In this document: one piece after another, positions 35,047-44,031 of the stretch
How the letters are laid out: each line of letters opens with the position of its first letter
Position numbering within the stretch: the stretch's first letter is position 1
Assembly: GCF_001269925.1 (NCBI RefSeq)
Contig: NZ_LHVO01000058.1
Span: 1-64,000 of the forward strand
Direction of reading: 5' to 3'
Length of the DNA stretch: 64,000 bases
DNA from: Pseudomonas sp. MIACH
GTDB lineage: Bacteria; Pseudomonadota; Gammaproteobacteria; Pseudomonadales; Pseudomonadaceae
Position numbers and translations under genes: made by a program
Notes under the pieces: model-generated
Databases searched by the model: none
What the model saw: the letters and a program-made list of their open reading frames with translations, nothing else
What the model was told of the DNA's origin: nothing

Positions 35047-35073
35047 AAGACGAACGCCGACCTGCTCTATTCC
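35047..35073 (-). promoter_or_regulatory. ECF-type promoter of the catalase-b561 unit
   Basis: On the minus strand GGAATA (35068-35073) and CGTCTT (35047-35052) are 15 bases apart. The same motif and spacing occur in front of the ECF sigma gene on the opposite strand. The predicted leader to the catalase ATG is about 48 bases. Confidence 0.75.
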
Positions 35074-35101
35074 CGAGCCCTGGATTTATTTTCCAGGGCC
35101 T

Positions 35102-35128
35102 GGAATAACCGCCAACGCCGGACGTCTC
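35102..35128 (+). promoter_or_regulatory. ECF-type autoregulatory promoter
   Basis: GGAATA (35102-35107) and CGTCTC (35123-35128) are 15 bases apart, about 28 bases upstream of the sigma factor ATG. The match with the divergent promoter at 35047-35073 implies that the sigma factor activates both itself and the catalase unit. Confidence 0.75.
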
Positions 35129-35155
35129 TCTAGTCCCAGCGTAGTGACTCATCCG

Positions 35156-35668
35156 ATGCCCATGCATGAACTCGACGAACCGTTACGTGAACTCATCCCC
35201 AGGCTGCGGCGTTTCGCTGTGTCCCTGACGCGTAACTCCAGCAGTGCCGATGACCTGGTGCAGGCGACCCTGGAACGGGCGATCACCCGCTGGGCCGACA
35301 AACGCATCGAAGGCGATCTGCGCGCGTGGCTGTTCTCGATCCTCTACCGGCAGTTCCTCGATGCCCACCGCCGCAGCCGGCGCTACGCACGCCTGCTGGA
35401 GTTTTTCAGCGGCCGCGACGATGCACAGCCGTCGGTGGAGCGCACCGTGATCGCCCAGGCGACCCTGCAAGCCTTCGATCAACTCAATACCGAACAACGC
35501 GCCCTGCTGTTGTGGGTGTCGGTGGAAGGCTTGAGCTACAAGGAAGTTGCCGAAATACTCGACGTGCCGATCGGCACGGTGATGTCGCGCCTGTCCCGTG
35601 CGCGCCAAGCGTTGCGTCAACTCAGTGATGGCGACATTGCCAGCCCTTCCCTGCGGATACTCAAATGA
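35156..35668 (+). CDS. ECF-family RNA polymerase sigma factor
   Basis: Sigma factor of about 170 residues with region 2 (RFAVSLTRNSSSADDLVQATLERAI..., DLRAWLFSILYRQFLDAHRR) and region 4 (FDQLNTEQRALLLWVSVEGL, YKEVAEILDVPIGTVMSRLSRARQAL). No C-terminal extension is present. The start is set at ATG 35156, after the promoter; a longer reading frame upstream includes the promoter itself. It is coupled to its anti-sigma gene through a four-base ATGA overlap. Confidence 0.93.
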   Translation: MPMHELDEPLRELIPRLRRFAVSLTRNSSSADDLVQATLERAITRWADKRIEGDLRAWLFSILYRQFLDAHRRSRRYARLLEFFSGRDDAQPSVERTVIAQATLQAFDQLNTEQRALLLWVSVEGLSYKEVAEILDVPIGTVMSRLSRARQALRQLSDGDIASPSLRILK

Positions 35669-36399
35669 TCAGCCTGCCTCCCAGCGAACGCGATTTGCAT
35701 GCCTACGTCGATCACCAACTCCTGGACAGTGATCGCCGTGTGCTCGAAACCTATCTGGCCGCCCACCCCGAAGTTGCGGCCCAGATCCAGGCCTGGCAAC
35801 AGGATGCGCAATTGCTGCGCGCCGCATTGAGCGGCGCCCTGCAACAGCCGCCCAACCCGGCGCTGGACCCGGCGCTGATTCGCCAGCGCCTCAAGCAGCA
35901 ATCGCGGCGCCACTTTGCCAGCGCCGCTGTGCTGCTGATTGCCGTCAGCCTCGGCGGCCTCGGCGGCTGGCATGCCCGTGAAGCCACACAGTCCGCCCTG
36001 TTACCGATGGCCGATGCGATGCAAGCGTTCCGCCTGTTTGCCCAGGAGGGCATCATGCCCGCCGACTACAAGGGTCAGGACAGCGGCACCATGCAGGCGT
36101 GGCTCGACCGTTACTTCAATCAAGCCCATCGCCTGCCGGACTTGAGCCAAGCGGGCTTCACACCCGTCAGCGGGCGACTGCTCACCACCGAGCAAGGCGC
36201 CGCCGCGATGGTGCTCTACCAGGACGCGCAAGGTCGGCGCATCAGCTTCTATATCCGCCCACCTGGCCCGAACAACGGTTTCCTGCCGCGTGGCGAGCGC
36301 ACGGCGGATGGGCTGCAAGCGCAATACTGGTCCGGCGACGGCTACAACTATGCGGTGGTCAGCCCCACCGATCAGGCGCCGCCTCTGCAGCCGTTCTAG
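35665..36399 (+). CDS. Anti-sigma factor (membrane-bound)
   Basis: Protein of 244 residues. The cytoplasmic N-terminus (LPPSERDLHAYVDHQLLDSDR) resembles ChrR/RsiW-type anti-sigma domains. One transmembrane helix (about residues 90-108, FASAAVLLIAVSLGGLGG) leads to a periplasmic domain of about 130 residues. It should hold the ECF factor inactive until an envelope or oxidative signal arrives. It ends convergently with the fimbrial tip gene, the stops sharing a CTAG. Confidence 0.88.
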   Translation: MISLPPSERDLHAYVDHQLLDSDRRVLETYLAAHPEVAAQIQAWQQDAQLLRAALSGALQQPPNPALDPALIRQRLKQQSRRHFASAAVLLIAVSLGGLGGWHAREATQSALLPMADAMQAFRLFAQEGIMPADYKGQDSGTMQAWLDRYFNQAHRLPDLSQAGFTPVSGRLLTTEQGAAAMVLYQDAQGRRISFYIRPPGPNNGFLPRGERTADGLQAQYWSGDGYNYAVVSPTDQAPPLQPF

Positions 36400-37373
36400 A
36401 ACCCCACGTCCAGCACCACATTATCGATATAGGTGCCGGCGGGTGGCGTGGCCTGATCGGTGTAGACCTTGGCGTTGTAATTGAACACCTGGCTGCCGAT
36501 ACCCAGCCCGTTGCCAGGGTTCACCTCGGCCGTGGAACTGGCCCGGCGCGCCGCACCGACGCTGCCCCAGCGTGTGGTACCGGCGCTTTTGAAAATGTCG
36601 TAGGCCAAGTAGTTACCGCCCGAGACCATGCGCCGCCGCCCGCCCACACTGAGCGGATTCTGGCCATCGCTCAGGCCCACGGTGTAGGCACTGCCCTTGG
36701 TGCAGGCGATATTGATAGTTTGCCCGGTCACGGCGGTAAAGCCGCTGATCACCGGGGCGCTGCCAAAGCTGATATTGGGGGCGGTGATCTGGCAGTCGTT
36801 GGTCACGGTCATGCTGACCGTCAGGGACGCCGTGCCACTGCCGGTGTCGCGTCCCAGGCAGATGCCACCAATGCCGATCCCCGAGCAATAGTTCCAGTTC
36901 CAGGCGACGTTCAACGTCTCGGTATACAGCCCCGCCGCCACATTGCTGCCGGTGATACTGCTCATATACAGCGGCAAGGTTTTCGCCCCTGGGCCAGCAA
37001 TCAGCCCCAGCACTTGGGCAATTCCCCCGGCGCCGCCAAAATCGAATTGCGTCCCTCGGGTTATCGGATAACTGCTGCTGTTGTTGCCGTAGAGGGTGTA
37101 GCCGATGACATCCCCCGTAGGCCCGACCATGCCGCTCTGTGTCGAGGTGATCGTGGCGTAAAAATGATCCGTCGACGCCAATAGCGAAATCAGCGCCGAG
37201 GTGCAGCTCAACCCGGCATTGAGCGTGGAACTGGTTTGCGCAGCCGTACGCACCGTCATCGAACTGATCGAGCCGAAACTGGCCGGGGCGGTCGTGACCA
37301 CCGAGCACGCCGCCATGGCCTGGCCCGACAACAGCAGTCCAGGCAGCAGCCAGCCCTTGCCCCTCATTGGCAC
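36396..37373 (-). CDS. Spore-coat-U domain protein, probable fimbrial tip adhesin (CsuE-like)
   Basis: Secreted protein of 325 residues with signal peptide (MPMRGKGWLLPGLLLSGQAMA) and two spore-coat-U (SCPU) domains (about 22-165 and 180-325), ending in the donor-strand-type motif PPAGTYIDNVVLDVGF. Two-domain SCPU proteins cap archaic (Csu-type) chaperone-usher pili. It is the last gene of the operon, overlapping the usher gene by ten bases. Confidence 0.85.
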   Translation of the reverse strand: MPMRGKGWLLPGLLLSGQAMAACSVVTTAPASFGSISSMTVRTAAQTSSTLNAGLSCTSALISLLASTDHFYATITSTQSGMVGPTGDVIGYTLYGNNSSSYPITRGTQFDFGGAGGIAQVLGLIAGPGAKTLPLYMSSITGSNVAAGLYTETLNVAWNWNYCSGIGIGGICLGRDTGSGTASLTVSMTVTNDCQITAPNISFGSAPVISGFTAVTGQTINIACTKGSAYTVGLSDGQNPLSVGGRRRMVSGGNYLAYDIFKSAGTTRWGSVGAARRASSTAEVNPGNGLGIGSQVFNYNAKVYTDQATPPAGTYIDNVVLDVGF

Positions 37374-39709
37374 ACCAACGGCCCAATCAACGGCACGCCC
37401 TGTTGCTGCTCGTCGATATCGAATGTCGCCTGGCAGGTACGCCCTTGCCCCAGCGTTACCTGCAAAGTGTTATGGGCCGACAGGTTCTCCAGGTACACCA
37501 AGCCATCCCAGCCCACCACCGCCTGCTGGCCGCTTTGCTCATGCGCCACCAGGCTGCCCAGTGGCAGTTCCTGGTGCTGGCTGTCGACCAGCGTGACACT
37601 TGCCGCCAGTACCCGGCGCAGCGGGAACTCCAACAGATAGCCCGCACCACGACGCACCGATACCCGTTGTTCGACATTGGGACTCTGCACATTGAGCGGC
37701 AGGTTCAGCGGATCGATCTCATACTTGCCGCGGTAGTACGCACTGCTCCATGGCACCAGCAAATGACCGTTGCGATCGGTCTCGCCTACCAACTGGTTTT
37801 CGTAGCGCACCGGAATCCCGGCAAAACCCTGGGTGCTGACCACCACGAAGGCATCGTTGATGCGGTTGGCGGCAAAGGTGTCACCGCCCATCCACACCAC
37901 AGACCCACTGGCATCCGCCCAGCGCGTCTCGGCGTCGCGGCTGCCGTACACACCGGCCTGCAACTGCACCGACTGCAGGCGCCAGGTCAGGTCAGCCTGC
38001 CGATAGGTGGGCGCATCACCTTGGGCATACCCCAGGTTGTAGCCGAACCCACCCTGGCTGGGCACTGCGCTGCTGTAGTTGAGCCGCTGGCGACTGGCGC
38101 CGTCCTTGCCACGCTCGGTGCTCAGCGCCAGGCTGCCGTTGAGGTCGAACGGAATCACCAGCTGTGCCTGCATGGCCCAATTGCGGTCACCGATCTCGCG
38201 GTTGGCCGACAGGTAGAAGCTGGTGTTGCGCCACAGCGGCTTGCTCCAACTCAGGTTGAGCAGCCGCGTACGCGAGTCATCCGCAGCCTGCACGTCGAAA
38301 TAGCCCAGGCCCAGGCTGCCGAAACGTTCCAGGTTGAGGCTCAGGGTTACCTGTTCGCTGCGCTTGCTGAGGCTGGCGTAGGGCGTGTCGACCAGGGTCA
38401 GGTCGGCGTAGTGTTCGCGCCGTTCGACGCGCTGGTAGGACAGGCTGTAGCGCGTGCTGTTGTACTGATAGCCGAGGCTCAGTTGCTGGCCACCGCGACC
38501 TTCGAACTGGCTCTGGCTGACGGCGGTGTTAAGCACGCCGAAATTGCCCAGGCGCAGGTTGCCGCCCAGGCCGCCGAGGGTCAGGCTGCTGGCGGCTTCG
38601 GCGTGGCTCTCCAGGGTCAGGTTATCGGAATAGCCATAACGCAACGTGGCGCTCGTCACCCCTGGCCCGTAGGCGAAATCCCGCAAGGTGTAGTCGCGGC
38701 GCAACGTCCCGGCCGCCAGCGAGAAATCCGTCAGGCCTTTTTGCAGCAACGTGCTGGTGACGTAGAACGGCACCGTGGTCGATACCTGGCGGCCCAGCGC
38801 ATCGGTGGTGACCACCACCGCTTCGCCGGCGCCGTTGATAAACGGGATATTGGTCAGGGTGTAGGGCCCCGGTTGCAGCAGCGCGCTTTCGGACTTGTAG
38901 CCGTTGATAAACAAATCCACCGACGACGGCACCGCCGCCTCGCCGGCAAATTGCGGCAAGGGGTAAGTCACCAGGTCCGGACGCACCGCAAAATCCCGCG
39001 ACAGCTGCACCCCGCCCAGGCGCACCGAACTGCTCCAGGGCAACGCGCTACTGATCACGTCGCCGGCCTCATAGGTCAGCAGCCGCTCATCATCAGAGAA
39101 ACGCCAGGTGGTGTCGTAGCGCCGATAGCCGTGGTTGGACGTGCTGTCGCTGATACCGCCGGCCAGGGTCTGGCGGTATTGGCCGGTGTTGGACAAGGTG
39201 CCCCAATTGTCGAACAGCCGCACTTCGTTCCATGCGGCGAGGTAGCTGCCGCCTTCGTCGGTGTCGTTGAAGTACAGGTCATAGTTGAGCAAGGCGCCGA
39301 AGCTGCTCATCGCCTGGGTGCGCGGATAGGTGCTGCGGTTGCCGATGAACTGTGCCTGCAACCATGACGGCGGCACGTCGATCAGCAGGCGCTGGCCATG
39401 GCTGTCGTAGTCACTGTGCAGGCCGGGCACCTGGTCCAGGGCCACGCTGCCATTGAGTTCACCGGGCAGCTTCATGCCCACGTCCTGCAGCGCGCTCGCC
39501 GCCACATACAACTGCCCGGCGCGCTGATCGACCGCAATGACGCGGCCGGTGTCCATCTGGTTGACCACCAGCTCCAGAAACAGCTGTGCATCGGCGACAG
39601 CCTCCATACTGCTCGGCGGCGGGGGCAGGTCGCCAGCCACCGCTGCGCCCCACAACCCGCTTACCGCCATCGACAGCCATATACAACGAGCCTGACCACG
39701 ACTCACCAT
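37364..39709 (-). CDS. Fimbrial outer-membrane usher (CsuD-like)
   Basis: FimD-type usher of about 781 residues: signal peptide, N-terminal chaperone-binding domain, 24-strand barrel with plug (about 120-640) and C-terminal domains. Telltale sequences are INDAFVVVSTQGFAGIPVRYENQ, NRNGHLLVPW-like TDRNGHLLVPWSSAY, and CQATFDIDEQQQGVPLIGPL at the end. The ATG at 39709 has GAAGGA nine bases upstream, so I prefer it to the ATG at 39739. It secretes and assembles the SCPU pilins encoded around it. Confidence 0.92.
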   Translation of the reverse strand: MVSRGQARCIWLSMAVSGLWGAAVAGDLPPPPSSMEAVADAQLFLELVVNQMDTGRVIAVDQRAGQLYVAASALQDVGMKLPGELNGSVALDQVPGLHSDYDSHGQRLLIDVPPSWLQAQFIGNRSTYPRTQAMSSFGALLNYDLYFNDTDEGGSYLAAWNEVRLFDNWGTLSNTGQYRQTLAGGISDSTSNHGYRRYDTTWRFSDDERLLTYEAGDVISSALPWSSSVRLGGVQLSRDFAVRPDLVTYPLPQFAGEAAVPSSVDLFINGYKSESALLQPGPYTLTNIPFINGAGEAVVVTTDALGRQVSTTVPFYVTSTLLQKGLTDFSLAAGTLRRDYTLRDFAYGPGVTSATLRYGYSDNLTLESHAEAASSLTLGGLGGNLRLGNFGVLNTAVSQSQFEGRGGQQLSLGYQYNSTRYSLSYQRVERREHYADLTLVDTPYASLSKRSEQVTLSLNLERFGSLGLGYFDVQAADDSRTRLLNLSWSKPLWRNTSFYLSANREIGDRNWAMQAQLVIPFDLNGSLALSTERGKDGASRQRLNYSSAVPSQGGFGYNLGYAQGDAPTYRQADLTWRLQSVQLQAGVYGSRDAETRWADASGSVVWMGGDTFAANRINDAFVVVSTQGFAGIPVRYENQLVGETDRNGHLLVPWSSAYYRGKYEIDPLNLPLNVQSPNVEQRVSVRRGAGYLLEFPLRRVLAASVTLVDSQHQELPLGSLVAHEQSGQQAVVGWDGLVYLENLSAHNTLQVTLGQGRTCQATFDIDEQQQGVPLIGPLVCQ

Positions 39710-39780
39710 GGCGTTGTGTCCTTCAATGGACATCTCCATCCGCTTAAAACCCGGAGCTTCCCCGCCCCGCTACACCGCCC

Positions 39781-40569
39781 TCAACGCTTCGGCGCCAGGC
39801 TCTCCAACTGCGACGCACCGTTGATGCGTACTTGCAACGGCTGATCGGCGGACACGGCATTCGGTACCGGCCAGCGCATGGTCGCGCCGGGCAGCACGTA
39901 ACCCAGCAAGCCTTCCACCAGCGGCCGGGTCTGCCCGCCCTGCTTGAACGACGCATCCGTCAGCCGTGCATGCACCGCGCCCTGGTTACGTACCTCGATG
40001 TAATTGCGCCCGGCCACCGTGACCTTGTGCCAACTCAGGTCCGGCTTCCCCGCCCCCGCCGGGTCGCGCTCACGCGTGGCGTCTTGCTTGCTCCACAGTC
40101 CCGCGCCGTAGGCGAACAACGGCACCGAATAACGCATCTGGAAGCGAATCGCGGCGGCGGTGTTTTTGCCTTCCGGCGGCGTGGGCACCTGCAACGGCGA
40201 GGGGATTTCATCGATGATGATGCGATAGGCCAACTCCCGACCCGGCGGCACCTCACGTGTGCGGGTCAGGCGTACCAATTGCTTTTGCCCCGGTTCGATC
40301 CTGGCCACCGGCGGGCTGCCGATCACATCGCGCTGGTTCTGGTACTGCTCGTCGAAGCCACTCTGGCTCCAGGCAAATACGCGAATCTGCAGGCTCGCGG
40401 TTTCCGTACCGCGATTCTCCAGCCACAGCGCACTGGCCTGTTGATCGGCCTCCAGCACCGGGTCGATGGGCCAGATCAGCACAGAGCTGGCGGCCTGTGC
40501 GAACCCCGTCGCGCACAAGGCCCCCAAGGTGATACCCGCGGCCCACAACCGCCGGGAAGGTGAACGCAT
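39781..40569 (-). CDS. Periplasmic pilus chaperone (CsuC-like)
   Basis: PapD-fold chaperone of 262 residues with signal peptide (about 1-27, ending GFAQA). The N-terminal domain contains LWLENRGTETASLQIRVFAW and the subunit-binding region GQKQLVRLTRTREVPPGRELAYRIIIDEIP (read in parts). Start at 40569 is supported by AAGGAG eight bases upstream. It delivers SCPU subunits to the usher. Confidence 0.92.
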   Translation of the reverse strand: MRSPSRRLWAAGITLGALCATGFAQAASSVLIWPIDPVLEADQQASALWLENRGTETASLQIRVFAWSQSGFDEQYQNQRDVIGSPPVARIEPGQKQLVRLTRTREVPPGRELAYRIIIDEIPSPLQVPTPPEGKNTAAAIRFQMRYSVPLFAYGAGLWSKQDATRERDPAGAGKPDLSWHKVTVAGRNYIEVRNQGAVHARLTDASFKQGGQTRPLVEGLLGYVLPGATMRWPVPNAVSADQPLQVRINGASQLESLAPKR

Positions 40570-40595
40570 AAAACCACTCCTTATACCGGTAAGCC

Positions 40596-41087
40596 CTACC
40601 ACGTCAGCTGCACTTGCAGCGTGTCGCTGTACGTCCCCCCAGGCTGATTGCCCGGTAAAACCACCCGCCCGTAGATCGGCAGGCTGATGTTGTTGGCATC
40701 GCTGTACGTCACGCTGACGCTCTGGCTGACCCCCAGGCTCTGACTGAACGCCGCATCCCGGAACAGTTGGTAAGCCACCCGCGCACTGCCGCTGTTGAGC
40801 TGCAAGTTGCGCCCGCTGCTGTTATGCAGGCCGCCATCGACGCTCATGCTCAACGCCACGCCCGGCGTGCACTGCAAAGTCACCCCAGCGGTCAGTGCGG
40901 CAGTCACCGTGCTGGTGGCCAAGGCCGAATAACTGCCGAAAGCCAGCGCGCCATAATTGGCACCTGCCCCCACGACAAGGCAGCCGGGCGTGACGGTCGC
41001 GCTCACCTGGAAGCTCTGGCTGGTCACCGCCGACAACGGCAGCGGCACCGCCAGCCCACACGCCAACAACGCTCCAAGCCAGCGCAT
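40596..41087 (-). CDS. Spore-coat-U domain pilin-like protein (CsuB-like)
   Basis: Secreted SCPU protein of 163 residues with signal peptide (about 1-20) and one SCPU domain ending PGGTYSDTLQVQLTW. Cysteines at about 35 and 73 should form the usual disulfide. It is coupled by an ATGA overlap to the upstream pilin gene. Minor or adaptor subunit is the likely role. Confidence 0.85.
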   Translation of the reverse strand: MRWLGALLACGLAVPLPLSAVTSQSFQVSATVTPGCLVVGAGANYGALAFGSYSALATSTVTAALTAGVTLQCTPGVALSMSVDGGLHNSSGRNLQLNSGSARVAYQLFRDAAFSQSLGVSQSVSVTYSDANNISLPIYGRVVLPGNQPGGTYSDTLQVQLTW

Positions 41088-41629
41088 CAGAACGTCAGTT
41101 CAACCGCCACCGTGTCGGAATAGGTGCCTGCCGGCAGCCCCGCCTTGCCCACCGCGCGACCATAGAGGTTCACGGTTTGCGCCACGCCGGTGCTGGTGGC
41201 GAGGGTGATCACGCCGTCAATCGCCAGCAGCGCAGAGTGCCCGCTGTCGGTGTAGAAGTCGTAAGGCACGAAGTTGCCCGCGCCGTCCGCCAACGCCCGA
41301 GTGCCGCCCGGTGAGGCGCCATCATGGGCACCGGCACGCACCTTCACGGCTGGCGTGGTGCCGCTGGAACACAGGATCGAGAGCGCGCCGCCGGTGCCGG
41401 TACCGCCCAGCAGTTGGGCGTCGGCGTTGGTAAACAGGCTGTTGGTGGTACCGAAGTTCAGGCTACCGAAGTTGAGGCCGGTGGCCGCGCCGGAGCCGTT
41501 GACCTGGCAACTGGCGATCAATGTCAGGCTGGAGGTGATCTGACCGGTCACCGTGGTGGCTGCCATCGCGCCGCTGGCCATGGCCAGACCCAGTGCGCCT
41601 ACGCCGATTCGAGATACAAGTGCATGCAT
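41087..41629 (-). CDS. Spore-coat-U domain pilin, probable major subunit (CsuA/B-like)
   Basis: SCPU protein of 180 residues; signal peptide (MHALVSRIGVGALGLAMASG, cut after AMA) and a single domain ending LPAGTYSDTVAVELTF. I place the start at 41629, with AGGA nine bases before it. High Gly/Ala/Thr content and simple structure suggest the main shaft subunit, though the order alone does not prove it. Confidence 0.83.
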   Translation of the reverse strand: MHALVSRIGVGALGLAMASGAMAATTVTGQITSSLTLIASCQVNGSGAATGLNFGSLNFGTTNSLFTNADAQLLGGTGTGGALSILCSSGTTPAVKVRAGAHDGASPGGTRALADGAGNFVPYDFYTDSGHSALLAIDGVITLATSTGVAQTVNLYGRAVGKAGLPAGTYSDTVAVELTF

Positions 41630-41647
41630 GATCGTCATCCTTTTGAT

Positions 41648-42190
41648 TTACCAATCCAGTGTCACCGTCAAAGTGTCGGTATAGGTTCCTGCCGGGAGGG
41701 CCGTGGTATTAGCCACCACGGCGCCCCACACCGGGATGGTCATTTGCGTGCCGTTGGTGGCTACAAAACTGCGTTGCTGGCCGATGCGGTAGGGCACACG
41801 CCCGAGCGGGTCGGCCATCAAGTGGTAGGCAATGGTCTGGCGGCCGTTGCTCAGGCGCCGGGTGGTGCCGACGGCATTGGTGCCACCGTCGATGGTCACG
41901 GTAAAACTGGCGACTGTCGGGTTGCATGAGACCGTCAACGGCGCGTTATCGCCAGCCGAGAGCCCCGCCCCCAAGGGGTTGCTCCAGGTCGGGCCCTGAC
42001 TGCCGAAATCCAGCATCGCCGTGCCACCCGTCGGGCTGACCGGCGCCGTGTCGGTGCCTTTGCTCACCTCGCAACTGGCGGTGATCACCATGCGCGCCTG
42101 GATGAAGCCGCTGGCCACCGCCGCGCGGGCGTCTTCGGCCAGCAACAGCAGGCCGCCCATGGCCACCAGGGTCCAGCCGCGACTTACCAT
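41648..42190 (-). CDS. Spore-coat-U domain pilin-like protein
   Basis: SCPU protein of 180 residues with signal peptide (about 1-23, ending EDARA) and a domain ending LPAGTYTDTLTVTLDW. Its ATG overlaps the end of the upstream pilin gene, and AAGG lies about nine bases before it. One of three neighbouring single-domain paralogues. Confidence 0.83.
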   Translation of the reverse strand: MVSRGWTLVAMGGLLLLAEDARAAVASGFIQARMVITASCEVSKGTDTAPVSPTGGTAMLDFGSQGPTWSNPLGAGLSAGDNAPLTVSCNPTVASFTVTIDGGTNAVGTTRRLSNGRQTIAYHLMADPLGRVPYRIGQQRSFVATNGTQMTIPVWGAVVANTTALPAGTYTDTLTVTLDW

Positions 42191-42711
42191 GTGACGGTGA
42201 CCTTGAGCAGGTCGGTGTAACGGCCCACGGCGGGGATGTCCTTGAGCGGTTCAATACGGCCATACAGCGGCAGGTCGACGGAGCCGGAGTCCGGTACACG
42301 GCCACTGAGCGGCACATTGACCGGCAGGGGGATGCGACGCGCGGCGTCAGCGTAGATACGATAGGCGATGGGTTTGCTGGCGGGAACGCCCGTGCTCAGG
42401 TAACGCACTTCGCCCGTACCGCCGTTCAATCCGCCATCCACGCGCATTTGGTACGGGGTGTCAGGGTTACATTCCAGGCGCGGCTGGCGCTGGCTGATCA
42501 GTGCGGCACTCAAGGGCCCGGCCGGGTCATCCAGGCGCGGCCCGCTGCCAAAATCCAGTAGGCCCAGTTGCTCGATGCCAGCGCTGCGGGTGGTGCCCAC
42601 CAGTTGGCAGCCGCGCTGCACGTCGATACGCACCACCACTTGCAATTGCGCAGCGTAAACCGTGCTGCAGAGCATCGCGCCCATCACTGTCAATACTGCT
42701 CGTCCCTTCAC
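42184..42711 (-). CDS. Spore-coat-U domain pilin-like protein, first gene of the fimbrial operon
   Basis: SCPU protein of about 175 residues with signal peptide (KGRAVLTVMGAMLCSTVYA) and domain ending VGRYTDLLKVTVTW. I choose the GTG at 42711, because AAGGA sits nine bases upstream and it gives a proper signal peptide; an in-frame GTG at 42759 has no ribosome site. It is the most divergent of the single-domain subunits. Confidence 0.8.
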   Translation of the reverse strand: MKGRAVLTVMGAMLCSTVYAAQLQVVVRIDVQRGCQLVGTTRSAGIEQLGLLDFGSGPRLDDPAGPLSAALISQRQPRLECNPDTPYQMRVDGGLNGGTGEVRYLSTGVPASKPIAYRIYADAARRIPLPVNVPLSGRVPDSGSVDLPLYGRIEPLKDIPAVGRYTDLLKVTVTW

Positions 42712-42896
42712 AGCCCCAAATCCTTGTACAGGGGTGACTTCTGCGTAGAGGTTAGACACTCAGGAAAAATCTGCCAGTCAGGACAGGATTTCGCCACCTA
42801 TGCTGTTTTGCGATAGCCGGCGGCGCCCTTCTCTATTGGTCAAATCGCCACGAGGGCCCTAAAGTGAGCGACCACCGCACTACAGAGTGACTTGCA

Positions 42897-43991
42897 TTGG
42901 CCGTGCTTGCCCTTATCCGTCGTTTGCTCGGTAAAAAAACCGACACCCACGACGATGCACCTATCCAGACGTTCTTTCAGAACAAAGCCCTGCAGCAGGG
43001 CTATACCCTCAGTGCTGGCCAAGCCCAGGCCATCGCTGCGATGGCGCGCCAGACCGGGCACCTGCTCGCCGGCCAGCCCACCCGCAGCCTGTACCTGCAC
43101 GGCCCGGTGGGACGCGGCAAAAGCTGGCTGCTGGATGGCTTCTTCCAGGCGTTACCCATCGCCGAGAAGCAGCGCGTGCATTTCCATGGGTTTTTCGCCC
43201 AACTGCACCGCGGTATGTTCACCCACCAGGCGGCGCACGACGCCCTCGCCTTGACCCTGGATGAGCTGCTCGATGGCTGCCGCGTGCTGTGTTTCGACGA
43301 GTTCCACGTGCACGACATCGGCGATGCCATGCTCATTACCCGGCTGTTCAAGGCCCTGTTCCAGCGCGGCGTGTGGGTGCTGGTCACCTCCAACTACGCG
43401 CCCGAAGGGCTGTTGCCCAACCCGCTGTACCATCAGCGTTTCAAGCCGGTGATCGACTTGATCGCCGCGCGCATGGACGTAGTGGAAGTCAGTTCGCCCC
43501 AGGACTTTCGTAGCCTGCCCCAGGCCCATGCCGTGCAGCGCTTTACCACCGGCAGGTATGTGTGGCCCGGCACGCCGGCCCAGCGCATGGCGCTCGGCGC
43601 GCCTGTCAGCGGTGGCGCCGCGCAGACGCTGACGGTGGGCAACCGCACACTGATCTGCCGCCAGCATCACGCCCGCACCATCGTATTCACCTTCAACGAC
43701 CTGTGCGAACAGCTGACAGCAGTGATGGACTACCTGCTGCTGTGCGAGGCGTTCGATCAGTGGATCATCGACGGCCTGCCCCACCTGGCAGAGTGTCCAA
43801 TCGCCGTGCAGCAGCGCTTTATCAACCTGGTGGACGTGCTCTACGACAAGGACAAGCACCTGATCCTGATCGGCGAACATCCCCTGGCCCAGGCGATGAG
43901 CGGCGAGGCCATCGACCTGGCCCGTACCGCCAGCCGCCTGAGCCAATTGCAGCAGGTCAACCCGCAACCGCTGACCGAACCGGTATCATGA
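42897..43991 (+). CDS. zapE: ZapE/AFG1-family cell-division ATPase
   Basis: P-loop ATPase of 364 residues (AFG1 family; ZapE in E. coli modulates FtsZ under stress). Walker A is LHGPVGRGKSWLLDGF (about residues 68-83), Walker B RVLCFDEFHVHDIGDA (about 130-145), and VWVLVTSNYAPEGLLPNPL is a conserved sensor region. The start codon is TTG, with GAGTGA upstream; a GTG six bases further is possible. The LRR-kinase gene follows 40 bases downstream. Confidence 0.92.
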   Translation: MAVLALIRRLLGKKTDTHDDAPIQTFFQNKALQQGYTLSAGQAQAIAAMARQTGHLLAGQPTRSLYLHGPVGRGKSWLLDGFFQALPIAEKQRVHFHGFFAQLHRGMFTHQAAHDALALTLDELLDGCRVLCFDEFHVHDIGDAMLITRLFKALFQRGVWVLVTSNYAPEGLLPNPLYHQRFKPVIDLIAARMDVVEVSSPQDFRSLPQAHAVQRFTTGRYVWPGTPAQRMALGAPVSGGAAQTLTVGNRTLICRQHHARTIVFTFNDLCEQLTAVMDYLLLCEAFDQWIIDGLPHLAECPIAVQQRFINLVDVLYDKDKHLILIGEHPLAQAMSGEAIDLARTASRLSQLQQVNPQPLTEPVS

Positions 43992-44031
43992 GCGCCATTT
44001 ACGCCCTCCTTGCCGAGTGACCGCGCCGTTC

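Noticed and set aside
43988..44020. A ten-codon frame after zapE (MSAIYALLAE)
   Set aside because: It lies across the zapE stop, has no ribosome site and is too short to support.
44017..44031. GTG start for the LRR-kinase gene
   Set aside because: It adds five residues without a better ribosome site; the ATG at 44032 is preferred, though not proven.
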